Positions 41,375-53,059 are shown, numbered from the stretch's first letter. The stretch: DNA of 64,000 nucleotides from Sabellastarte sp. h YS-2021 (GCA_964017235.1 OZ024933.1:92905432-92969431), one strand, 5' to 3'. A program made the numbers and translations. The notes: a model not told the origin generated them from the sequence alone.

Positions 41375-43651
41375 CTATTTTTTGTGGACTTGACTAGTAA
41401 ACCATCTTGACAAACTGTCTGCTATGGCGTTATCCTTACCCCTAATATGAACCGTTTTAAGGCATATGTCAAATTCGGCAGTGGTTAACCATATGTTTCT
41501 TGCTATTGCAGCCAGGGTGAGATCTTTAGTTTTCCCAGTACTTAAGACTGTGACCACTGCCTCATTGTCACAATGTATACGGATTGTTTTACCTGACCAG
41601 AAGAAACCCCATGTCCTTACTGCCACCATGATATTAAACATTTCATAGTGGACAATGGTCATGTTGTCGTATTCAGTGGGAGTTTTTATAGCATAAACTT
41701 GATCACCCCATCTTGCTCCCATACCTTGAAGACATGCATCAAGTTCAATTTCATGATGGATGTGGTTGTGGACAAAAAAGGCTGTACCATTGAACTTAGG
41801 AATAAATTCCTGAAACCAGTTAAGGTCCTGTTTGAATTCTTTGGACAGAATGATCTTTTCTTGCTTATTTGCACTTCTTAATAGTTCCAGCATTCTATTT
41901 AGGAAAAAACGTGATGATTTCACACATTTTGTGATATATAATAATTTTCCCAGGAGAGACTGGAGTTCTTTTTTGGTACAGTGTGTTTTTTCAGACCATA
42001 ATTCGCAAAGATTTGTTATATCTTGCAATTTTTCTTCAGTAATAGAAACTGTGAAATTTTCAGAATTGATTTCGACTCCAAGACATGTTACTTTGGTAGC
42101 AGGAGTAACTACTTTTTTCTCACTTATGTCAAAACCTAAATCTATAAGAAGCTTGTACAAATAGTCGAAAGAATCATATGCTTGACTACAAACAGCATGA
42201 CCAATGATATCATCTATATAATTTGTAACTTGGAAATTTGATTGGGCCATAATATACCTAATGGCATCGCTTATTCTCTGAAAGATTGCTGAACCATGTT
42301 TGAATCCAAAAGGTAAACAAGAGTCAAAATAGTAGCCCTGAAGGTGAAGTCCTAAAAGGTTATACTCCTTAGGATCAAGCTTTACATGCCTAAAGGCTCT
42401 ACTGAGATCTATTTTGTACAGGAGTGATCCTTTGCCATTTTCTTTGACTTTTTGAGTGATGGTGTCGATAGTTGGTAGAGTTAACAAGAAGGGAGTACCT
42501 AAGTACGACTCTGGTTGTACCCCTGCGTTCACTGAGCTCCCATGAGGGAAACTTAAATCCACAATGACTCGTCTGTGTTTTGCACATGGTTTCTCTCGCG
42601 TCAAAAAGAGTGAAAAGTGCATATTTTCTAATGGTGGTTCGGAATAAGGGCCATAAATAGCATTAAACTGCTTTTCTTCTTCCAAATATGCCTTCACATC
42701 TTTGTGATGATGTGTAGCCGAACTATGATTAGTGAGTTCGTACAAAAGATGAGAATCCGAATTAAAGTCCAAGGGAAACCCGTACCGAATTAAACTGCAC
42801 AACTGTACATCCCAGTAATCATGCAAACGCATCTCCCACTTATCGGGATCTAATTGTCCCTTTACTTGGACTTGCGCACCCAAGAAATTGTGTGTGTTTC
42901 CGTTTTTGACAGTACTATGAAGTAGTTTGATATCAGCCATCGCAGGGTTTCTAATATCCGACTGAGGTTTGATCAAATCCCCCAATGGTATAAATCCATA
43001 TTTATCACTCGGTTGTTTATTCCATCTTTGAAACGTGCCATTGTTTTTTGCATTTTCAATTTTTTCCCTGTGACGAGGTTTAAAACGCAATTCTAGGTCA
43101 TATTTGTCGGCATTTTCTGATAACACCCATTCTTTTCTCGCCTGTTTACCTGTAGTTTTGCAAGTTTCCTTGTTTACTTTATCCAAGCGTTTTTTCGCTG
43201 TTGATTTACACGTGGAAACATTGGATTCATTGGTGCATATATTGACTGGTATTTCAGCCCGTGGCGAATTCGAGTGAACTTTACTATGAAAATCCACATT
43301 AATGTCATTGTCGCGTTCGGTCATTGTATTATTGGCCAGCATAGCAAATCTATTTAAAGTGGGTACATATTGAGCCATATTTGGTTGACGCTTTGACTTG
43401 ACCCTAACTTTACAGATTCTACTATTTTTGGGTTTGTGTACAAGGTTTTCGTCCATATAAGGACGTTTGGTATCACCTTGATCTTTGTTTGTCACTAATT
43501 TGGGACTGCACTTGATTTTACCTTTCAAACTGGCAGACCTTGATATTTTGGGTTCCCTGCTATCACTGCTAGTTACAGGTATTCTAACAATACTAGCAAA
43601 AGAAACTCCCGACACAAACTTCCAGTCCTGAGACCAGTTAACACTTTCACC
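41375..43651 (-). CDS. Reverse transcriptase-RNase H polyprotein of the Ngaro/DIRS-like element
   Basis: Uninterrupted frame. Numbering from the GTG at 43615 gives 746 residues. RT motifs: LLYKIDLSRAFRHVKL (catalytic Asp about 403), CLPFGFKHGSAIFQRI and TNYIDDIIGHA (YIDD, 466-469). RNase H: IELDACLQGMGA (Asp 626), IVHYEMFNI (Glu 658), IRIHCDNEAVV (Asp 683) and KDNAIADSLSRW (Asp 733). All are the expected catalytic residues, so the enzyme looks functional. The basic N-terminal 200 residues have no recognised domain. No ATG occurs near the 5' end; the frame is the same as gag, separated by the gag TAG and by a TAG-TGA pair about 60 nt on. Expression may need splicing, readthrough or re-initiation at an internal Met (about residue 54). 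Confidence 0.93.
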   Translation of the reverse strand, partial: GESVNWSQDWKFVSGVSFASIVRIPVTSSDSREPKISRSASLKGKIKCSPKLVTNKDQGDTKRPYMDENLVHKPKNSRICKVRVKSKRQPNMAQYVPTLNRFAMLANNTMTERDNDINVDFHSKVHSNSPRAEIPVNICTNESNVSTCKSTAKKRLDKVNKETCKTTGKQARKEWVLSENADKYDLELRFKPRHREKIENAKNNGTFQRWNKQPSDKYGFIPLGDLIKPQSDIRNPAMADIKLLHSTVKNGNTHNFLGAQVQVKGQLDPDKWEMRLHDYWDVQLCSLIRYGFPLDFNSDSHLLYELTNHSSATHHHKDVKAYLEEEKQFNAIYGPYSEPPLENMHFSLFLTREKPCAKHRRVIVDLSFPHGSSVNAGVQPESYLGTPFLLTLPTIDTITQKVKENGKGSLLYKIDLSRAFRHVKLDPKEYNLLGLHLQGYYFDSCLPFGFKHGSAIFQRISDAIRYIMAQSNFQVTNYIDDIIGHAVCSQAYDSFDYLYKLLIDLGFDISEKKVVTPATKVTCLGVEINSENFTVSITEEKLQDITNLCELWSEKTHCTKKELQSLLGKLLYITKCVKSSRFFLNRMLELLRSANKQEKIILSKEFKQDLNWFQEFIPKFNGTAFFVHNHIHHEIELDACLQGMGARWGDQVYAIKTPTEYDNMTIVHYEMFNIMVAVRTWGFFWSGKTIRIHCDNEAVVTVLSTGKTKDLTLAAIARNIWLTTAEFDICLKTVHIRGKDNAIADSLSRWFTSQVHKK

Positions 43652-43732
43652 ATTTTTATTTCACTATTTACAATAATTCTTGTTTGAAAACATTACTATT
43701 AACCGTACATTTTGGCACTGCAGAGCAGTGCC

Positions 43733-44641
43733 CTACTCGTTTTTTGCAGCTTTTCTGCAATCTTTTGAGGCGTGTGGGTATTTTTTGCCATTAGCAAAGC
43801 AGTTACTGCACACATGTAAGTATGTGTGGCCATTGACTTCATGATCCGTTTTCTGGGAACAGGTGGCTTGCTGATAGAATTTACATGGAGTTGGAGAATC
43901 TTTTGGGTGGATTCTTTTCTGCGAATTACCAGTTTGAACTCTGTGCGCGTGCGCACGTCTAATTCTATCGATTTTATGGGGATCTTCCCAATGCACCCGA
44001 CCTTCTTCCATCTTACACAGTAAGACAGCATGCGCCCCTTTAGCAGCATTCCACCCGAAATCGTGACTATCTTCCATCAACTCTGCTAGATATTCTAACA
44101 TATTTTGTTTGGTTTGTAAATTATTTTCATCTCGAATTATTGTAGCAAAGCCAGAAACCCACTGACTAATAGACAAGCTGTCGTAGCTTACTCGAGATTT
44201 GCTACTACCACCTAGTATAGCATTCTGAGGCCAAGCAACCTCATGCTTTACAAAAACAGTTTGACTGCCACCTCTTTGTGACTTGTACTTGCCTTGATCT
44301 GAGATCTTTTGTAGCTCTCGGATCCTGGAGTCGACCTCTGCCTGTATTCTTGTTGATGTTTGCAAGTTTGAAATAGAAGGCAGCACCAGATCTTCTTCCA
44401 CATCGTCAGCCCTTGTCGTAGAACTGTTGATCGTCGTACTTCTTGCAGGGGATCTTATGTCGTCCATTCTCTGCACTTTATCTTCCATCTTGGTCATTCT
44501 GGAACTAAGGTTTTTAAGTTCATGTAAAATCTGCACATTAGTGTCCATCTGTACTTCGTCCACTTTCTGCTCCTTGCAATTTCTGTTGATGGGGCGAGGG
44601 TGAAACCCTCCACATTTTATACAGTCAAACGACTTCACCAT
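43733..44641 (-). CDS. Gag-like protein of the Ngaro/DIRS-like element
   Basis: 302 codons from ATG to TAG. The N-terminus has Cys-x2-Cys-x3-His-x7-Cys (residues 7-22, CIKCGGFHPRPINRNC). A heptad-like coiled coil follows (about 36-60, ILHELKNLSSRMTKMEDKVQ), then SQRGGSQTVFVKHEVAWPQN and a helical central domain (NMLEYLAELMEDSHDFGWNA). A C-terminal Cys/His cluster comes last (CKFYQQATC, HVCSNCFANGKKYPHASKDC), typical of gag in DIRS-order elements. It should bind and package element RNA. It matches the partial ORF at 1-551 over its N-terminal half. Confidence 0.9.
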   Translation of the reverse strand: MVKSFDCIKCGGFHPRPINRNCKEQKVDEVQMDTNVQILHELKNLSSRMTKMEDKVQRMDDIRSPARSTTINSSTTRADDVEEDLVLPSISNLQTSTRIQAEVDSRIRELQKISDQGKYKSQRGGSQTVFVKHEVAWPQNAILGGSSKSRVSYDSLSISQWVSGFATIIRDENNLQTKQNMLEYLAELMEDSHDFGWNAAKGAHAVLLCKMEEGRVHWEDPHKIDRIRRAHAHRVQTGNSQKRIHPKDSPTPCKFYQQATCSQKTDHEVNGHTYLHVCSNCFANGKKYPHASKDCRKAAKNE

Positions 44642-45469
44642 TTTATGGTCTTAAATGTCAATGTTTATATCTCTGAAAATATAAATAAGGAACCACTTCC
44701 TTAAGATCCTACCGAGGCAGCTTGATGCTTGAAAACCAAAAACTCGACCTGTAACAGGCTAATTGCACAAGAACATTAGGTTAGACTGTCCCTGTTAGTC
44801 ATGGTTAACAAGCATGAAGTTGTCTCCGTAGACTTAAACAGATCCACATCCATAGAACGTATCCATAATGTCGATCACGTTCTGTTGCTTCATAGATTAA
44901 AATACTAAAACAGTGTAAAATAACATAAGTTTGTAAAATAACTTGAAGTTTTTAAAATAAATGTTTTTATGTTTTAACATGGCGTCCTAGAGATTCAAAT
45001 AACAAAATAAAAGTGAGAAACCCCAGCAAAAGGCGGGAAATAAATAAATTAATTAGGTCAAAGGTGAATTATATAATGCACAAGAAAGGATTTTACAAAA
45101 CGCCACTGAAATGGGTGGCACCCAAGATGTCACCCAACCATTATTTATAGAAATTAAAATATTAAAATCATTTTAAAACAATAAAATGAACAGAAAATAG
45201 GAGTACTGAGCAGAGTGTAAATGTACTTCTCGCCATTACTTGGCACAATCCTTAACTTGGCATAAGAAAGAATTTAGAATACTTACTAATCTACAGTTGC
45301 TGTTATCAGCAACACTAGGTATTTAAAATACCTTATAAGGTGAATATAATAGCAAAGGGGATTATTAGCATAAAAATTAACAGGGTTCAGGAATTCTGGA
45401 GGAAACTCCAAGTTTGGTTGACAGTTGGGGTGCTGATTACATGTGGAAGTTGTATTGTCTTATTGGTAA
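44642..45469 (-). other. 5' region of the retroelement and flank
   Basis: No ORF. It includes the cactgaaatgggtggcaccc block shared with the left-edge element (about 45103-45122), probably near the element's 5' end. Sequence from about 45130 to 45469 is AT-rich and unassigned. Confidence 0.4.
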
Positions 45470-45577
45470 AGGACATTTAACTACTAGTTACTAGTTTTCT
45501 CCGCCCATAAACTACCCATTATGATATGATCTATACAGTGGTGAAAACGATGTTAAAACATAAACAAATAAACATAT
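45470..45577 (+). repeat. Family A SINE 3' fragment
   Basis: tactagttttctccgcccat, aaactacccattatgatatg and cagtggtgaaaacgatgtta then aaacataaacaaataaac match the 3' half of family A. It ends about 10 bp before the TSD of the giant element. Confidence 0.75.
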
Positions 45578-45591
45578 TTCAACAGTAATAA

Positions 45592-45654
45592 AGTGACTCC
45601 AATCTAATTTGAGACTATTCCGATAGTCTCAAATTTTGAAGAATTTTCGCACTG
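45592..45654 (+). repeat. Left terminal inverted repeat with internal hairpin
   Basis: Contains aatttgagactat-tccg-atagtctcaaatt, a perfect 13-bp stem with a 4-nt loop (45606-45635). It ends cgcactg. TSD TAATAA immediately outside. Confidence 0.92.
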
Positions 45655-45769
45655 TTCCATTCCCACTCATAGAATGAAAACACTTGCATTCTCTAACTGT
45701 GTTGTAACAATGATGTGACAAAATTGTTCAAATATTAAGTGGATGCAACATTTTTAATATCTGAGATAG

Positions 45770-46990
45770 TTATTAAGTCAAACTTTGATAGCTTAACTTA
45801 ATAACTTTGGCTGGTAGAAATATCATCATTATTTTGAGAACACACACCACGTTACAAACTGGAGAGACCACTGAAAAAAATTTTTCAACACAGCTGGTAG
45901 AATTTTGATCAGTGTTTTCAGAACAAGCTGGTTTTGAATAAATTTTTTCACTGGTTAACCAGAGATCATGCATCACACATCAGCTTACAAACTGGAAAGA
46001 CCACTGAAAAAATTTATTCAACATGGCTGGTAGAAGTTTAATTAGTGTAGCTCAGAGATTCTACACCACACACCACGCTAAAAAACTGGAGAGACCACCG
46101 AAAAAATTTATTCAACACGGCTGGTAGAAGTTTAATTAGTGTAGCTCAGAGATTCTACACCACACACCACGCTAAAAAACTGGAGAGACCACCGAAAAAA
46201 TTTATTCAACATGGCTGGTAGAAGTTTGATCAGTGTGTTCAGAACAAGCTAGTTTTGCACAAATTTTTTCATTGGTTAACCACACATAACCAGAGATCCT
46301 ACATCACACACCAAGTTACAAACTGGAGAGACCACTGAAAAAATGTGTTCAGTGTGTTCAGAACAAGCTGGTTTTTGAATAAATTTTTTCATTGGTTAAC
46401 CAGAGATCCTACATCACACACCAGGTTACAAACTGGAGAAACCACTGACATAATTTATTCAACACGGCTGGTAGAAGTTTGATCAGTGTTTTCAGAACAA
46501 GCTGGTTTTGAATAAATTTTTTCACTGGTTAACCAGAGATCGTGCATCACACATCAGCTTACAAACTGGAGAGACCACTGAAAAAATTTATTCAACACTG
46601 CTGGTAGAGCTTTAATTAGTGTTTTCAGAACAGGTTGGTTTTGAATAAATTTTTTCATTGGTAGCTCAGAGATCCTACATCACACACCATGTTACAAACT
46701 GGAGAAACTACTGAAAAAATTTATTCAACACGGCTGGTAAGAAGTTTGATCAGAGTTTTCAGAGCTGGCTGGTTTTGAATAATTTTTTCATTGGTAGCTC
46801 AGAGATCCTACATTATACACCAGGTTACAAACTGAAGAGACAACTGAAAAAAAATTATTCAACACGGCTTGTAGAAGTTTGATCAGTGGTTTAAGAATTG
46901 GCTGTTTTTGAATACAGTTTTCCATTGGTAACTCAAAGTTCCTACCTCACACACCAGGTTAAAACTGGAGAGACCATTGATAAAACTGGT
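45770..46990. repeat. Left subterminal array, about 10 units of 95-145 bp
   Basis: Units share ctggagagaccactgaaaaa then atttattcaacacggctggt, followed by agaagtttgatcagtgtttt and gaataaattttttcattggt. Markers occur near 45860, 45990, 46088, 46183, 46324, 46433, 46567, 46697, 46834 and 46964. Two adjacent 97-bp units (46034-46130 and 46131-46227) are almost identical, indicating recent unequal exchange. Confidence 0.9.
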
Positions 46991-47179
46991 AAAAGCAATA
47001 CTTATTGCTTGCCATGTTCAATCTCACACTCCATTGTCCATTTCCCTGATAGCTGTAGGAGGAAATTGGAGTATTCTGAGTAAACCCATGCCAAAGAGTT
47101 GGTCAGGTACCAACCCACATTTATCAGCTAAGATACATTAGTGGAACTCTTCAGCCCATCATAAGCACTCTGAGTTTAG

Positions 47180-47300
47180 TTTCATGCCTAAAGAAACAGA
47201 GTGGCTTCTACCACTAGGGAGTAAAAGCCACGCTGGCATTAGGGCCAACAGATTAGTGGGTGAATGATCTACCAACTGAGCTACCAATTGTCTCATAGTA
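47180..47300 (-). repeat. tRNA-like SINE head or tRNA relic
   Basis: The reverse strand reads gacaattggtagctcagttg then gtagatcattcacccactaa, matching a tRNA D-arm/A-box (TAGCTCAGTTGGTAGA). The remainder does not fold as a complete tRNA by eye. Confidence 0.5.
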
Positions 47301-47544
47301 ATAACCTTGAAAATATTCAATTACCAAATTTGAAACAGATATACTTTCATGATATTAATACAGCTCATACTTCAATCTCAAATATATACCATATATTTTT
47401 TTAATTTTTGTACCATAACAACCTTCATAAAGTACCCCCATATGTAAAAAGATGAAGTTTATGTTTGTTGCTCAATTGATTAAGCGTCCCGCAAGGGACG
47501 GTTGTTTGTGTATGTGAGACCTTCAGGCTCCGCCGGCTCCGAAT

Positions 47545-48245
47545 TTTTCGCAAAAATTGCAAAACACAAAAATGCTTATACCTCGAAAACCGTGCTAGAT
47601 AGAGCGATTTCGACGAAATTTTTGACCCACAGGGTATCTCTGCAGAGTAATTATCCCAATTTTGAAAAAAATATTGTTTCACCAAAAATGGCAGCCATTT
47701 TGAATTTTTGGCAAAAATTGCAAAACACAAAAATGCTTATATATCGAAAACCGTGCTAGATAGAGCGATTTCGACGGAATTTTTGACCCACAGGGTATCT
47801 CTGCAGAGTAGTTATCCCAATTTTAAAAAAAAATTTGTCACGCCAAAAATGGCGGCCATTTTGAATTTTCGAATTTTTCGCAAAAATTGCAAAACATAAA
47901 AATGCTTATATCTCGAAAACCCTGCTAGATAGAGCCATTTCGACGAAATTTTTGACCCACAGGGTATCTCTAAAGAGTAGCCATGCCAATTTTCAAAAAA
48001 ATTTTGTCTTGCCAAATATGGTGGCCGTTTTGAATTTTCGAATTTTCGCAAAAATTGCAAAGCATAAAAATGCTTATATCTCGAAAACCCTGCTAGATAG
48101 AGCGATTTCGACGAAATTTTGGACCCGCAGGGTATCTCTGCAGAGTAGCCATGCCAATTTTCAAAAAAAAAATGTTCTCACAAAAAATGGCGGCCATTTT
48201 GAATTTTCGAATTTTTCGCAAAATTGCAAAACATAAAATGCTTAC
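47545..48245. repeat. About 165-bp satellite array (4-5 units)
   Basis: Units contain ttttcgcaaaaattgcaaaa, atctcgaaaaccgtgctaga, tagagcgatttcgacgaaat, gacccacagggtatctctgc and aaaatggcggccattttgaa. Starts near 47551, 47711, 47882, 48047 and 48215 (last one truncated). ORFs across it are by-products of the repeat. Confidence 0.92.
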
Positions 48246-48574
48246 CGTAAATGACCTATTTAGCGCATCCGCCCTTGTAACCGCACCCTATCTCTTTTCA
48301 AAGCAATATACTGGACAACTTCTAGTGGGTGGACGATTAGACAGTGACAGTGTACAATCGCGGTTGGTTACAAAAGGGTAATAATGACCGATTATTCAGC
48401 TTAAATCTCACCTTTCTCAATTTTCTTTAATATCCACATATTTTTTACATAATTTTAACATTTTCGGGACGCTTTGTTTTTGCTATGCAAAAACATTATC
48501 TTTTTTTTTGCGAGCGATCCTCTAGTTTTAAATGGCTAAGAAAACTTAATACAAACATTCAATCCTAATCAAAC

Positions 48575-50155
48575 TAAATCAAGGACGCATCTGTGGCCAG
48601 ATGCAAGATGTATCCACCAGAATAGGCCAACTAATATAGTTTTGAAGATGAACAGCATTTTTTCAATAATAAGCAAGTTGTAAGCACTTTTAAGTTTGGC
48701 TACCCTCATTTGACCTTGAAGCAGGGGCCCAAGGTCAAATCTGACCACATCAAAAGATTCACAGTCCATGTTTTCCTAAATGTTGGTTTCACATTACAAA
48801 CCACTAGGATCAATAATAAGTAAGTTATAAGCACTTTTAAGTATGGCTTTCCTCATTTACCCTTGAAGGAGGGGCCAAAGGTCAAATCTGACCACATCAA
48901 AAGATTCACAGCCCATGATTTCCTATAGGTTGGTTTCACATTGCAAACATCTAAGACCAAAAATAAGAGAGTTATAAGCATTTTAAATTTGGCTATGCTT
49001 GTTTGACCTTGAAGGAGAGGCCCAAGGTAAAATCTGACCACATCAAAAGATTCGCAGCCCATGATTTCCTATAGGTTGGTTTCACATTGCAAACCTCTAG
49101 GACCAATAATAAGTGAGTTATAACCACTTTAAAGTTTGGCTATCCTCATTTAACCTTGAAGAAGGGGCCCAAGGTCAAATCCAACCACATCAAAAGATTC
49201 ACAGCCCGTGATTTTCTACAAGTGGTTTCACATTGCAAACTTCTAGGACCAATAATACATCAGCAATAACCACTTTTAAGTCTAGCTATTCTCATTTGAC
49301 CTTGAAGGAGGGGCCCAAGGTCAAATCCAATCACATCAGAAGATTCACGGCCCATGATTTCCTATAGGTTGGTTTACTATCCCAAACCTCTAGGACCAAT
49401 AATAATTAAGTTATAACCACTTTTAAGTTTCCCTATCCTCGTTTGACCTTGAAGGAGGGAAAAAAGGTCAAGTCTGACCACACCAGAAGATTCCCAGGCC
49501 ATGGTTTCCTGTAGGTTGGTTTACCATCCCAAACCTCTAGGATTAATAATAAGTGAGTTATAACCACTTTTAAGTTTGGCTATCCTCGCTTGACCTTGAA
49601 GGATGGACCCAAGGTCAAATCGGACCACACCAGAAGATTCCCAGCAAATGATGTCCTGTAGGTTGGTCTACCATCCCAAACCTCTAGGACCAATAATATG
49701 TGACTTATCAGCACTTTCAAATTTGGCTACCCTCATTTGACCTTGAAGGAGGGGCCCAAGGTCAAATCCAACCACATCAAAAGATTTGCAGCCCCTGATT
49801 TCCTGTAGGTTGGTTTGACATTGCAAACCTCTAGGACCAATAATAAGCGAGTTATAACCACTTTTAAGTTTGGCTATGCTCGTTTGACCTTGAAGGAGGG
49901 ACCCAAGGTCAAGTCTGACCACACCGGAAGATTCACAGCAAATGATTTCCTATAGGTTTGTTTATCATCCCAAACCTCTAGGACCAACAATAAGCAAGTT
50001 ATAAGCACTTTTAAGTTTGGCTACCCTTGTTTGACCTTGAAGAGGGGCCAAAGGTCAAATCCAACCACATCAAAAGCTTCGCAGTCCATGATTTCCTATA
50101 GGTTAGTTTCACATTGCAAACCTCTAGGACCAATAATAAGGGAGATATAAGCACT
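48575..50155. repeat. About 147-bp satellite array (10-11 units)
   Basis: Each unit has gtttgaccttgaaggagggg then cccaaggtcaaatccaacca, catcaaaagattcacagccc, atgatttcctataggttggt and aacctctaggaccaataata. Markers fall about every 147 bp from 48711 to 50037. Each unit holds inverted tgacctt/aaggtca half-sites. Confidence 0.93.
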
Positions 50156-50159
50156 TTCG

Positions 50160-50455
50160 GTGACTGAAAAGAAACGCCTGTGGCAGCCATCTTCTTTTTC
50201 AAAATGAGGCCAAAAATATTTTCAGTCAAGATTTTGTAATGATGAACATATCCTGCAGATTTGAGGTCTTTATCTATAATGCCCTTTGTTCTAGAGGGCC
50301 AACAAAACTCCTTGCTAAAAGTTGAAAAATGCCCACAGCGGCCATCTTGTTTTTCAAAATGAGGCCCAAAATATTCCCAGGCAAGATTTTATGGATGTGA
50401 CTATATCCTGCAAATTTGAGAAGTCTAAATATAATACCCTGGTCTCTAGAGGGGT
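50160..50455. repeat. Two-unit repeat of about 150 bp
   Basis: Both units contain cagcggccatcttgtttttc (or a close variant), aaaatgaggcc, atatcctgcaaatttgag and ctagaggg. Confidence 0.8.
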
Positions 50456-51960
50456 AGCGAGAAAATCTCTACACACTGCGGTGGCGGCGGCGGCATAGTC
50501 ATGCGTAATCCATAGTATCCACCATATGCTATCCGGTGGATACAATAAGCCTCCCTTTTCAAAGAGGTGCTAAATCAGTTTGATCAATGTAAAGATATTA
50601 TCTCTGCAAATAAAACAAAACTGTTTCAAATATACTTTATACATTTTACCTACAGCAATGTGTTTCCAGTCTTTGTCAACTAGAAATTCTACAGTACTGT
50701 TCTGCCAAATACTGAGTATGAATATAAATTAAAATGAATTTAATCCACAAATTTTCAAAGCTTAAAGGCTTCAGCAAATTTACCTTCCTTATACATGTAA
50801 ATGTATTCCACATACAATCACTGAGATGAATCCTATATTTGAAAAAAATTGTATTTCCCCTCCTTAATAGCAAAACTGCAAGAACTTTTGAACCAATAAA
50901 CAACCTTTTTTATGTCAAGCTAATAACAAAATGAAACTAAAATGCTTTTTTCAAAACAAGTATTCTGTACTGGCAACAGTTATTCAAATTGAATATCTTT
51001 AATATAGGGTATTGCGCACATGTGATTCGAAGTACCTACTGAAATATATCTACTGTAATAACATAATTGCATATAAATACATACCACTCAGCATTATATT
51101 CCAATCATTCCCCTATACAGTAATGTATATAATCCTACTGTCATGCATTCACCTTCAGTTTACTGTCTAGAAAAAAAACCCTCTTGCTGGATTTAAGTCC
51201 CATTACACAATTATCTATGTTGCCCTTATCAGTGTGGCATGCCTCCAGATGTTACAGCAATAAATGCCACAGGAATGCTAGCACTAGTTTTTATGTACAG
51301 AGGGTGAAGTTTATTATCATGATTAAGTCTATGGGGTTTCTCACCTGGGTGCTTTTCCCACCTCATCCCTGCACTGGCCCTGGCTATTTTTAATAGTTAC
51401 AAGAGTGTGTTCAGAGAGTGCAATTGATAGCTTCTGGTTCTATTATGATGATAAAACTGCTTAATTTACCTTGGTATAATCACAGTAATGAAGCTACTGA
51501 CTCTTCATATAGTCAAAAGCAAATATTCTAGAGTTTTTATTTTTGATATACGTGTATAACATATATAGATAGAAACTTTATTTCTGTGATTTGATGAGAA
51601 TATTTAAAAGAGTGTATGCAGGTTCATCACAGCCCTTGAGGGCTTATTATTCATTTCTATATTAATTTTAGAAAGATAAAGATCAAAATGCAAATAACCA
51701 TTGCAAATGACATATTGTCTAAAGTTGCTAGATGCTACTCACATAAGAATACACATATGTACATGTATATAACTGAACACTAAGTATACAATAAGACTTA
51801 AATTTACCTTTTAGACAACCACAAAGGGGGAAAAATATAAGATATTGGTCAGAATAAGGACAATTAAAATAAGATTTACTGTTTTAGATATCTGAATTAC
51901 TTGTACATTAGTAAAAATCTCATATCTGAAAAACATTAGGGAAAAATTTTTAATTCTTTT
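50456..51960. other. Unique-looking AT-rich interior of the giant element
   Basis: A short ggcggcggcggc run at about 50481-50493, then no recognised ORF, array or RNA gene. Confidence 0.5.
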
Positions 51961-53057
51961 TAGGCGGATTGCATGTAACCAACCCGCCTATTAGATTGAT
52001 GTGTCCGACATCCATCTGTCTGTCTGTCCACATTTTTCGTTTCCGGACTCTAACTCCAAAACGGTTTGTCCAATCAAATTCAAACTTGACAGGGAGATAG
52101 ATCACCATCATAGCTAGGTTCCTTTCAAAATTGGTGAAATTCCATCTGTTCGTTTGTCCATCCGACTGTTTGTCCACATTTTTGTTTCCGGACTCTAACT
52201 CAAAAACGGTGTAATTCTGTCCATTTGTCTGTCTGTTTTTTCTCCATTTGTCTGTCCATCCGTCTGTCCACATTTTCATTTCCAGACTCTAACTCGAAAA
52301 CACTTTGTCCAATCGAATTCATACTTGACAGGGACATAGATTACCATCATAGCTAGGTTCCTTTTGAAATTGGTGTAATTCTGTTCGTTTGTCCGTTTAG
52401 GTGTTTGTCCATTTTTTTGCCGATTTGTCCATCCGTCCACATTTTCGTTTCCGGACTGTAACTCGAAAAAAGTTTGTCCAATAGAATTCAAACTTGCCAG
52501 GGACATATATCACCATCATAGCTAGGTTCCTTTCGAAATTGGTGTAATTCCGTCTGTTCGTTTGTCCGTTTTTTGCCCATTTGCCCATCTGTCTGTCCAT
52601 CCACATTTTCGTTTCCGGACTGTAACTCGAAAACAATTTGTCCAATCGAATTCAATCTTGACAGGCACACAGATCACCATCATAGCTAGGTTCCTTGTGA
52701 AATTGGTGTAATTCTGTCGGTGTGTTTGTCCGTTTGTTCATCAACATTTCCGTTTCTGGACTCTAACTCGAAAATGCTTTGTCCAATCGAGTTCAAACTT
52801 GACAGGGAGATACATCACCATCATAGCTAAGTTTCTTTCGAAATTGGTGTAATTCCATCCTTTCATTTGTCCGCTTATAGTATAGATACAATTATGTAAT
52901 CTAGATTACAAGTTTTATGTTTCTTAGCACATCTAATACATTCACCTTAACTGGGTAACCTTACATTTCTTTCCTAGTTTCTAAATGTAATAACAGCAGT
53001 TGCTAACCTTATTGCTGCCTGCGCAATCCACCTTTTGGGGCATCTTTGACCCTCTTG
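51961..53057 (-). mobile_element. Pearl/HINE-like tandem-repeat element, copy 1
   Basis: Its 3' end (left on the plus strand) is a terminal hairpin, taggcggattg ... caacccgccta (51961-51990). The middle is an array of about 145-200 bp units (tttccggactctaactcgaa, aattcaaacttgacagggag, atagatcaccatcatagcta, ggttcctttcgaaattggtg). The other end is a unique flank of about 190 bp ending tgctgcctgcgcaatccacc ... gcatctttgaccctcttgt. This flank-array-hairpin plan resembles molluscan pearl elements and Helentron-associated HINEs. Non-autonomous. Confidence 0.75.
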
Positions 53058-53059
53058 TT

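Larger units (their letters stand above)
40309..45130 (-). mobile_element. Ngaro/DIRS-like tyrosine-recombinase retrotransposon, nearly complete
   Basis: Order on the minus strand is gag (44641-43733), RT-RNase H (about 43651-41375), then tyrosine recombinase (41298-40309). Recombinase downstream of RNase H with no methyltransferase domain seen favours the Ngaro group over DIRS1 proper. Such elements integrate through a circular DNA intermediate using the recombinase rather than a DDE integrase. Split direct or inverted terminal repeats could not be delimited by eye, so the outer limits are approximate. It lies just upstream of the TSR copy 1 promoter. Confidence 0.85.

Noticed and set aside
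47545-50155. CRISPR-like array
   Set aside because: Units are long direct tandem repeats (165 and 147 bp) without unique spacers, in a eukaryotic setting.
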